The notes under the pieces are model-generated. The model saw only the letters and a list, made by a program, of their open reading frames with translations. It had not been told where the DNA came from and did not search any database. Shown piece by piece: positions 32,486 to 39,000 of a stretch of DNA of 42,339 nt (the stretch's first letter is position 1; each line of letters opens with the position of its first letter). The stretch is from Elusimicrobia bacterium HGW-Elusimicrobia-2 (GTDB lineage: Bacteria; CG03), in the NCBI GenBank assembly GCA_002841685.1, contig PHAM01000006.1, positions 1 to 42,339 on the forward strand. The letters are read 5' to 3'. A program made the position numbers and the translations under genes.

Positions 32486-33413
32486 AAACTGTATTCTCGG
32501 GAGGATGGGGCTTTACAGCTTTCTGATGCTGTTTTTTGGGATAGCTCTTTATGTTTTAAGCAGAATTTATTTTTGTGTTTTGCAGGAAAGTTTCCCCCCT
32601 GCGATATTAACCCCATTGATCTCGCTTATAGTGATAACAAGTTTTTTGTTTGTGACGGATATAATCGTGCTTAGGAATTTGGTGATCACGAAAGAAGAAA
32701 TAAGGGTGAATCCAATCGCGGGGAAAAGTGTTTCGGTTGGCATGACAGCGTATAATGACGAGGAATGTATAGGCCGCGCTGTGGCGGATTTTGTTAAAGA
32801 GCCTGTTGTCAGCAAAGTGACGGTGGTGGACAACAACAGTTCCGATAGTACGGGAGCAGAAGCCGCTGCCGCGGGCGCTGTCGTGGCGCTTGAAAAGAAG
32901 CAGGGCTATGGATATGCGTGTATGAGGGCTTTGGAAGAGGCGTCCAAGAGCGGTGATATAATCGTTTTGGTGGAGGGTGACGAAACTTTTTCAGCAGGCG
33001 ACCTAAGGAAATTATTGCCATATTTGGAAAATTGCGATATGGTCATCGGCACAAGAACAACAAGAGAATTGAACAGTCCCGATTCTCAGATGGATTGGCT
33101 GATGGTGCTCGGAAATATTCTCGTGGCGAAACTTATGCAAATAAGGTTTTGGGGGATTAGATTTACCGACATGGGGTGCACATATAGGGTTATGAGAAAA
33201 GACGCATATGAAAAAATTAAATCTAAACTCACCGTGGGTAAAATACATTTCCTTCCGCATATGCTGATTCAGGCGCTTAAATCGGAATTAAAAGTTATAG
33301 AAGTGCCTATAACTTTTAGAAAAAGAGCGGGTAAATCCAAGGGCGTCGGTAATAAAAAATTAACCGCTATAGTCGTCGGGATAAGAATGATTTTACTGAT
33401 TCTTTTCTCATGA
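32466..33413 (+). CDS. GT2 glycosyltransferase with N-terminal membrane segments
   Basis: This 315-residue protein is called from ATG 32466, which has GGAGGGG about 12 bases upstream; an earlier in-frame start at 32388 lies within the methyltransferase. Two helices (about residues 14-36 and 47-70) come before, rather than after, a GT2 domain (SVGMTAYNDEECI, VVDNNSSDST, acidic VEGDETFS, and VIEVPITFRKRAGKS). The C-terminal motif is DPM1-like, so it probably forms a polyprenyl-phosphate sugar. The reversed topology is less common. It is the last gene of the island; the DNA changes in composition directly after it. Confidence 0.82.
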   Translation: MLKKFLKNCILGRMGLYSFLMLFFGIALYVLSRIYFCVLQESFPPAILTPLISLIVITSFLFVTDIIVLRNLVITKEEIRVNPIAGKSVSVGMTAYNDEECIGRAVADFVKEPVVSKVTVVDNNSSDSTGAEAAAAGAVVALEKKQGYGYACMRALEEASKSGDIIVLVEGDETFSAGDLRKLLPYLENCDMVIGTRTTRELNSPDSQMDWLMVLGNILVAKLMQIRFWGIRFTDMGCTYRVMRKDAYEKIKSKLTVGKIHFLPHMLIQALKSELKVIEVPITFRKRAGKSKGVGNKKLTAIVVGIRMILLILFS

Positions 33414-33617
33414 AAGCCGGCGGATTTAATGAGTTTTACGGCAACATTATTCCGTTAAATTTACGCGCGGATTTTTCGTGAGGTAATTCAATAGCGGGCT
33501 TAGGGATTTGACGCCTATGGATTTTTACTTGAATAGAGATCCTGCATCCGGGTGACAGATGGGGTGTTTTTTGATATTCTCTTGGTAGAAAAATGGGGCA
33601 AAGGATGCCGGGCAATC
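33414..33617. other. Gap between glycan island and housekeeping genes
   Basis: No ORF with family features is visible on either strand. I see weak -35-like words (TTGACG near 33510, TTGATA near 33570) but no matching -10, and no convincing intrinsic terminator for the island. The transition to higher G+C begins here. This stretch probably holds the metF promoter, but I cannot place it. Confidence 0.4.
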
Positions 33618-33646
33618 ACATAGACAATAATGTCGATTGTCTATGT
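33618..33646. promoter_or_regulatory. Perfect 11-bp inverted repeat upstream of metF
   Basis: ACATAGACAAT (33618-33628) and ATTGTCTATGT (33636-33646) are exact reverse complements separated by 7 bases. The repeat ends 32 bases before the metF ATG, so it is either an operator for a dimeric regulator or a hairpin in the mRNA leader. It lacks a T-run and is therefore not an ordinary terminator. I cannot name a regulator; it does not resemble a known SAM or cobalamin riboswitch. Confidence 0.65.
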
Positions 33647-33678
33647 CAGGCAAAGGAAAATTTGAGGGAGATGATCAA

Positions 33679-34545
33679 ATGAGGATAGCGGAAAAGCTGG
33701 CGGCTTCGGCGAGGGGCGTTTCTTTTGAGTGCTTCCCGCCGAAAACGGAGAAGGGGCGGAAGAACCTTTATTGTGCGCTAGCCGAGCTTGAAAAATACAG
33801 GCCTCTTTTCGTGTCCGTGACATACGGCGCGGGCGGCGGAAACAAGGACACGGCCGTGGGAACGGTTCTGTCGCTAAAAAAAGATTTCTCATTTGAGGTC
33901 ATGCCCCATCTGACATGCATAGGCGCGCCTGTCGGGGAAATAAACCGGATACTGGATACATATAAAGCCGCTGGCATAGAGAACATCCTCGCTCTGCGCG
34001 GCGATCCGCCTGCGGCACTTGAGAGTTTTGACGAGTCAGAAGGCATTTTTCCCCACGCCTCGGATTTCATAAAGCACATCAGAAAAGAATACGGCTTTTC
34101 CTGCGGCGCGGCCGTTTATCCCGAGGGGCATTTTCAGTCCGCATCCCTTGAGGATGATATACTGCACAGCGCCGAAAAGTTCAGCTCCGGCGCGGACTTC
34201 GGCGTCAGCCAGATGTTTTTTGACAACAGCTATTATTATGATTTTTTGGACAGACTGGACAAAGCCGGTATAAAAACGCCGGTTCTTCCGGGCATAATGC
34301 CCATACTGAATTTTGAGAAGATCAGGGAGCTCGCCGCTTCCTCGGCGAAGGTGACGATACCCGCGAAACTGGAGCAGATCATGGGCCGTTACAGCGATCC
34401 GGATGATATCAGAAAAGCGGGCATAGATTACGCATCCCTCCAGTGCGCGGATCTTCTGAAAAACGGGGTGAAATTTTTTCATTTCTTTATGATGAACAGG
34501 TCCGAGTCGGCCGCGCGCATAATAGAAAACGCCGGTATTTTATGA
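33679..34545 (+). CDS. metF: Methylenetetrahydrofolate reductase
   Basis: This 288-residue protein is started at ATG 33679, eight bases after a GAGGGAG ribosome-binding site; a TTG at 33637 would extend it into the inverted repeat. It follows MetF throughout: VSFECFPPKTEKG (catalytic Glu region), FVSVTYGAGGG, MPHLTCIG, ILALRGDPP, FGVSQMFFD and the C-terminal FFHFFMMNRSE. The enzyme is an FAD-dependent TIM barrel that makes 5-methyltetrahydrofolate, feeding methionine and SAM synthesis in the cytosol. An ATGA overlap couples it to the next radical SAM gene. An inverted repeat upstream may control it. Full length and intact. Confidence 0.93.
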   Translation: MRIAEKLAASARGVSFECFPPKTEKGRKNLYCALAELEKYRPLFVSVTYGAGGGNKDTAVGTVLSLKKDFSFEVMPHLTCIGAPVGEINRILDTYKAAGIENILALRGDPPAALESFDESEGIFPHASDFIKHIRKEYGFSCGAAVYPEGHFQSASLEDDILHSAEKFSSGADFGVSQMFFDNSYYYDFLDRLDKAGIKTPVLPGIMPILNFEKIRELAASSAKVTIPAKLEQIMGRYSDPDDIRKAGIDYASLQCADLLKNGVKFFHFFMMNRSESAARIIENAGIL

Positions 34546-35510
34546 AATACAAGTATCTCTTCGGGCCTGTCCCGTCGAGACGGCTCGGCCTATCGCTGGG
34601 AATAGACCTTGTCCCGCTCAAAACATGTTCTTTTAACTGCGTTTACTGCGAATGCGGGGCCACGACGGCCCTGACAGTCTCCCGCGGGGAATATGTGCCC
34701 GCAAAGCGTGTGATAGAGGAACTCGATGATTTCCTGTCAGGGAAACCCGATCTTGATTTCATCACCTTCGCCGGCTCCGGCGAGCCCACACTTCACAGCC
34801 GCATAGGCGATATCATTTCGTTTATTAAAGATAATTATCCGCGATATCCTGTCTGCGTCCTCACAAACGGTTCGCTTTTCCATCTTAAAAGCGTCAGGGC
34901 CGCTCTCATGAGGGCGGACAAGGTCATTCCTTCGCTTGACGCGGCGTCTGTGTCCGCGTGGAAAAAACTGAACCGCCCGCACCGGGCGCTTGATCTGAAA
35001 AAATTGATAAATGCTCTGGGAATGTTCGGAAAAGATTATGAGGGGGATTACGCTGTGGAAGTTTTTATCGTGCCCGGCGTGAATGATTCGGGGGAAGAAC
35101 TTTTAAAACTTAAAAAGGCGCTCATGAAAATAAAGCCTTCATCCGTTCAGCTCAATTCTCTTGTCAGGCCCGGCGCTGAAACATCCCTCAGGGGCGCGTC
35201 ACAGTCGGAGCTGAAAAAGATCGCGCGCTTTTTCGCTCCGCTCAAAGCGGAGCTCGCGGGAAGGCCTGTGAGGAAAATATCGCCGGCCTTTAAGAAAGGC
35301 CTCACCCACAAGATATTGTCGGCCGTATCGCGCCGGCCTCTCACGCTGGAAGATCTCGCCGCCGTTACCGGTTTGAGGATAGTTGAACTGGCCAAAATCG
35401 CCGATGCCCTGAGGTCTTCGGGGCGTGTTGTTTTTATAAAACAGGGCCGTAAAAACTTTATAAAAAAAGCGGAAAAGAAAATGGAGAGAAGGGAGCAAGG
35501 TGGAAAATAA
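34542..35510 (+). CDS. Radical SAM protein with C-terminal winged-helix-like domain
   Basis: Starting at ATG 34542 (ATGA with metF), this protein has 322 residues. YLFGPVPSRRLGLSLGIDLVP is the hallmark of the COG0731-like group, and the cluster is Cys29, Cys33 and Cys36 (CSFNCVYC), with FAGSGEPTLH and LVPGVND-like IVPGVND. Residues about 255-310 (ILSAVSRRPLTLEDLAAVTG) look like a winged helix. These proteins are widespread and mostly uncharacterised; wybutosine-type TYW1 is a distant relative, so a tRNA role is only a guess. It overlaps trxB by 11 bases. Confidence 0.82.
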   Translation: MKYKYLFGPVPSRRLGLSLGIDLVPLKTCSFNCVYCECGATTALTVSRGEYVPAKRVIEELDDFLSGKPDLDFITFAGSGEPTLHSRIGDIISFIKDNYPRYPVCVLTNGSLFHLKSVRAALMRADKVIPSLDAASVSAWKKLNRPHRALDLKKLINALGMFGKDYEGDYAVEVFIVPGVNDSGEELLKLKKALMKIKPSSVQLNSLVRPGAETSLRGASQSELKKIARFFAPLKAELAGRPVRKISPAFKKGLTHKILSAVSRRPLTLEDLAAVTGLRIVELAKIADALRSSGRVVFIKQGRKNFIKKAEKKMERREQGGK

Positions 35511-36444
35511 ATTATTTGACACGGTTATCATAGGCGGAGGCCCCGCGGGCCTTTCCGCCGGCATTTACGCCGCGCGGGGCGGCCTTGAAACCATATTGCT
35601 CGAAAAAGCCGCTGTTGGGGGTTTGGCCATCCTCACCGATAAGATAGAGAATTATCCGGGTTTTCCGGAGGGCATAAACGGCGCTGAACTGATCATGCTT
35701 TTTGAAAAGCAGGCCCGCCGCTTCGGCGCCCGGATAGAGAGCGCTGAGGTCAAGGATGTGAGGCCGCTTCCCGAAGGCGGTTTTGAGGTCATCAGCTCAT
35801 CCGGTTCTTTCAAAACACTTTCGGTCATAATAGCATCAGGAACTCTTCCCAGAAAACTCAATGTGCCCGGGGAAAAAGACTTCACCGGCCACGGCGTTTC
35901 ATACTGCGCCACATGCGATGGGCCTTTTTTCAGGGATAAAACGGTCGCGGTCACAGGGGGAGGTGACGCGGCCGTTGAAGAGGCCCTTTTTCTCACCCGC
36001 TTCGCTTCAAAAGTATATCTCATACACCGCCGCGAGAGGCTTCGCGCGGCCGCTTCCATAAGAGAAAGCGCTGAAAAAAATGATAAGCTGGAATTCGTGT
36101 GGAATTCCGTGTTAAAAGAAATCCGTGGTTCAAGTGCCGTTGAGAGTTTGAAGATAGAGGATGCCAAAAGCGGCGCCGAAAGAGAAATTAAGTGCTCCGG
36201 CATCTTTATTTTTATAGGTTCGGATCCGGCGACGGATGAATTTGGCGCTCTCGCGGAAAGAGACGAAAAGGGATACCTCAAAACAGACGCGGATTTGATG
36301 ACGTCTAAGAAAGGAGTTTTCGCCTGCGGAGATTGTGTGAAACAATCTCTTTTTCAGGTTGTCACAGCCTGCGCGTCCGGAGCCACCGCCGCTTTTTCAG
36401 CGGCTAAATATGTTGAAAAAATAAAGGGAGAAGCGTATGAATAA
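35500..36444 (+). CDS. trxB: Thioredoxin reductase
   Basis: This 314-residue flavoprotein starts with GTG, preceded by AAGGGAGC. FAD-binding GGGPAGLSAGIYAARGG begins the protein, the redox centre is CATCD (Cys136 and Cys139), the NADPH site reads GGGDAAVEEA, and the C-terminal FAD motif GVFACGDC is present. It passes electrons from NADPH to thioredoxin in the cytosol. No thioredoxin gene is adjacent, but a CcdA-like carrier and a TlpA-like lipoprotein lie 2-5 kb downstream and may use its reducing power. It overlaps both neighbours (11 and 8 bases). Intact and of normal length. Confidence 0.93.
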   Translation: MENKLFDTVIIGGGPAGLSAGIYAARGGLETILLEKAAVGGLAILTDKIENYPGFPEGINGAELIMLFEKQARRFGARIESAEVKDVRPLPEGGFEVISSSGSFKTLSVIIASGTLPRKLNVPGEKDFTGHGVSYCATCDGPFFRDKTVAVTGGGDAAVEEALFLTRFASKVYLIHRRERLRAAASIRESAEKNDKLEFVWNSVLKEIRGSSAVESLKIEDAKSGAEREIKCSGIFIFIGSDPATDEFGALAERDEKGYLKTDADLMTSKKGVFACGDCVKQSLFQVVTACASGATAAFSAAKYVEKIKGEAYE

Positions 36445-37072
36445 TTTTGAAGCCTTTGAAAAAAAAGACATGCTTTTGAGAATTAAAACCGAACTCCGTC
36501 ATCACGCGCCCTTTACAGCCGCCGGAGCGGCTTCGGGAATTATTTTGATGATTATTTTCAGTAAAATAAGTTCCAACGCCGCCTTGAATATTTTTCATGT
36601 GTTTCATCCCGGTCATGTTTTTTTGAGCGCGCTTGTCACCTCATCCATGTACCAGCTGCATAAATGCGGAAAGTTAAAGGAGAAATGCTCATTGCTGGGG
36701 CTTTTGGCAATAGGATATATCGGTTCCGTCGGTATTGCCACGTTAAGCGATTCACTTATTCCATACATAGGAGAGTGGCTGCTCGGCCTTCCGAACAGGG
36801 GTATGCATGTGGGTTTTATAGAAGAGTGGTATATTGTCAATCCTTTGGCGCTTGCTGGAATAGCCGTCGCGTATTTCAGCCCTTCAACGAAGTTTCCCCA
36901 TGCGGGGCATGTTCTCTTAAGCACATGGGCTTCGCTTTTCCATATGATCAGCGCCGGAGGGAATATGGGTGCAGGCTCTTATGCTGTTGTTTTTGTATTT
37001 CTTTTTATAGCTGTGTGGATTCCCTGCTGCGTGAGCGACATCGTATTTCCTCTTTTGTTTGTAAAAGAGTGA
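36437..37072 (+). CDS. Unrecognised polytopic membrane protein with conserved-looking histidines
   Basis: This 211-residue protein has about five hydrophobic helices. Histidine-rich spots lie at helix ends (LRHHAPF, FHVFHPGHVFLSA, FPHAGHVLLSTWASLFHM), and the two HxGH elements could bind metal or haem. I do not recognise the family. It overlaps trxB by 8 bases and the following radical SAM gene by a GTGA junction, so it belongs to that operon. A redox or metal-related membrane role is inferred from these neighbours only. Confidence 0.7.
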   Translation: MNNFEAFEKKDMLLRIKTELRHHAPFTAAGAASGIILMIIFSKISSNAALNIFHVFHPGHVFLSALVTSSMYQLHKCGKLKEKCSLLGLLAIGYIGSVGIATLSDSLIPYIGEWLLGLPNRGMHVGFIEEWYIVNPLALAGIAVAYFSPSTKFPHAGHVLLSTWASLFHMISAGGNMGAGSYAVVFVFLFIAVWIPCCVSDIVFPLLFVKE

Positions 37073-38193
37073 AGAAGAAATTTTATTTTTTTCCGCTGAT
37101 TTTTATTTTCTGTGCGGCGGGGATAAAACTTCACAGAGCCGAATACTGGATGAAGTCCGCCGGAAAATCCGTACAATGCGTTCTCTGCCCGCGGCGCTGC
37201 GTGATTTCCGACGGGCAAAGGGGCTTTTGCACATCAAGAATAAATAAGGGGGGTGAGCTTTATTCACTGACCTACGCCCGCCCTGTTGCCGCGGCTATGG
37301 ATCCGATGGAGAAAAAGCCTTTTTTTCATGTTACCCCGGGTGAGGAGGTTCTATCCATAGCGACCGCCGGATGCAACATGAGATGTCTTTTCTGCCAGAA
37401 CTGGAGGATATCCCAGACGCCGCCGGACGAAGCGTCGTCAATGCAAATGAGCCCGCGGGAAGTTGTTGACACAGCTTTGAAAAAAGGCAGCCGCTGGATA
37501 GTATACACTTATACCGAACCGACGGTTTTTTACGAATACATGTTTGATATATGCCGTGAGGCGAAAAAAGAGGGACTCAAAAACGCCATGCATTCCTGCG
37601 GCTACATTAATCCGGAACCGCTTAAAGAACTTCTCAAATACATGGATGCTGTTAACATTGATCTCAAGGGATTCAACGCGGATTTTTACAGAAAAATGGG
37701 CTCGTTTGCCGATATTGAAGCTGTTCTGGAAACTCTGAAAATAATTAAAAAATCAGGCGTGTGGCTTGAAATAACGAATCTTGTTATTCCAGGGCAAAAC
37801 GATTCGCCGGAGGATATAAAAAGAATGTGCGAGTGGATAAAGAAAGAGTTAGGGCGGGATGTGCCGCTTCATTTCAGTCGGTTTTATCCGGCTTACCGTC
37901 TGAAAAATCTTCCTCCCACTCCCGCCGGAACGCTTAAGACCGCACGCGCTATAGCGCTTAGAGCGGGTCTTAATTATGTGTATATAGGGAACGCGCCTGA
38001 GCTTGCCGCCGAAAACACCTTGTGCCCGGGCTGCGGGCGAACGGTTGTTAAAAGAATAGGGTACAAAGTGACGTCTAATCACATAAAAGACGGCAGATGC
38101 GCTTTTTGCGGCCACAAAATAGCGGGAATGTGGGAGATAAACGAAAAAAAGCCTCCGGCGGGGAACCCAGCGAGGGACGGTGCTTTACAATAA
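37069..38193 (+). CDS. AmmeMemoRadiSam-type radical SAM enzyme with hydrophobic N-terminus
   Basis: From GTG 37069 the protein has 374 residues. An open frame reaching back to 36664 overlaps the previous gene and is a shadow. VQCVLCPRRCVISDGQRGFC (residues 35-54) and the radical SAM cluster Cys102, Cys106 and Cys109 (AGCNMRCLFCQNW) are diagnostic of the AmrS family, and a C-terminal Cys-rich knuckle (LCPGCGR, CAFCGHK) follows. The usual AmmeMemoRadiSam A/B (Memo-like) partners are not in the window. Residues 2-19 (KKKFYFFPLIFIFCAAG) form a helix like a signal or anchor, which is odd for a SAM-dependent enzyme. The family is strong and the substrate unknown. Confidence 0.85.
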   Translation: MKKKFYFFPLIFIFCAAGIKLHRAEYWMKSAGKSVQCVLCPRRCVISDGQRGFCTSRINKGGELYSLTYARPVAAAMDPMEKKPFFHVTPGEEVLSIATAGCNMRCLFCQNWRISQTPPDEASSMQMSPREVVDTALKKGSRWIVYTYTEPTVFYEYMFDICREAKKEGLKNAMHSCGYINPEPLKELLKYMDAVNIDLKGFNADFYRKMGSFADIEAVLETLKIIKKSGVWLEITNLVIPGQNDSPEDIKRMCEWIKKELGRDVPLHFSRFYPAYRLKNLPPTPAGTLKTARAIALRAGLNYVYIGNAPELAAENTLCPGCGRTVVKRIGYKVTSNHIKDGRCAFCGHKIAGMWEINEKKPPAGNPARDGALQ

Positions 38194-38277
38194 GAAATTT
38201 CCATGTTGCGGAAGGGAGATGAGAAAAAATATTATAGCGCTGAAGGCAGGGATTCTGATTGAGCCGGATATACTGAA

Positions 38278-38910
38278 ATGATAACGGTTCTTCTGCAGTT
38301 GTTTGCAATCGGATTCATGCTGAATTTCGCCGGGCCCTGCGCTTTCGTCTGCTCGCCGTTGGCGTCTTTGTGCGCGGCCGGCACTTCAAATAATAATAAA
38401 AAAGGTATCATAGCGCTGCTGCTTTTTCTTTCGGGGCGTCTTGCCGCCGCTCTGATATACGGAGTTTTAGCGGGAATATCTTCGGGGGCGATAAGAACTG
38501 CTCCCGCCGTTTACGGCGGTGTTATAGAATTTTTAACGGCGTTTTTTTTTATAGCGGCCGCGCTTTTACTGTTCATCGGAAAATCCGGCTTTATCTGTAG
38601 AGATTCGTTTCTGAAAAATTCGGGTTTCTTTACGGGAGGTTTTCTTATAGGGCTTCTGCCGTGTCCGCCGTTTGTTGCCGTTTTTTTGGAGATTGCGCTG
38701 GTGTCGCAAAGTGTCACACAAGCCGTTTTTTACGGTTTTTCTTTCGGCGCCGGATTATTTGTTTCAGGCTTTATTGTTATGGCGTCTCTCACCGGGGTTA
38801 TGGGTTTTTCCGCATCAGCGGCGGCGGACTCCGTTAAGGTCAGAAAATTGTTAAGAATATTATGCGCGCTGTTTCTTATTTTTGCGGCTGTTAAAAGAAT
38901 TATTCCATGA
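38278..38910 (+). CDS. CcdA/DsbD-like membrane thiol electron carrier
   Basis: This 210-residue protein has about six membrane helices. The first carries GPCAFVCSP (Cys21 and Cys25) and a later one LLPCPPF (Cys129), the Pro-Cys pairs of the CcdA/DsbD transmembrane domain that moves electrons from cytosolic thioredoxin to the outside. The length fits the CcdA type without soluble domains. The 84 bases before it (38194-38277) contain only a 19-codon ORF I do not believe. TrxB upstream and a TlpA-like lipoprotein downstream are natural partners. A different role, such as metal transport by the related SafE proteins, cannot be excluded. Confidence 0.75.
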   Translation: MITVLLQLFAIGFMLNFAGPCAFVCSPLASLCAAGTSNNNKKGIIALLLFLSGRLAAALIYGVLAGISSGAIRTAPAVYGGVIEFLTAFFFIAAALLLFIGKSGFICRDSFLKNSGFFTGGFLIGLLPCPPFVAVFLEIALVSQSVTQAVFYGFSFGAGLFVSGFIVMASLTGVMGFSASAAADSVKVRKLLRILCALFLIFAAVKRIIP

Positions 38911-39000
38911 ACTCCCCGCATGCCATTTCGCGCCTCGCCGCGTGTCGTTTTTCCCGCACCTATTCGATCCAACCTGGCGCTTGCAATTTATTGATAGATT

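Noticed and set aside
33637-33678. TTG-started extension of metF
   Set aside because: The ATG at 33679 has a proper ribosome-binding site and gives the usual MetF start; the extension would translate the inverted repeat.
35652-36281. Minus-strand ORF of 209 codons
   Set aside because: It is opposite trxB, whose motifs are complete; long antisense ORFs are expected in this G+C-richer part.
36664-37068. Upstream extension of the AmrS-type frame
   Set aside because: It overlaps the unknown membrane protein in another frame and is basic, low in family features; the GTG at 37069 is a natural coupled start.
38212-38262. Short ORF between the AmrS-type and CcdA-like genes
   Set aside because: It has about 19 codons, no coupling to either neighbour and no motif.
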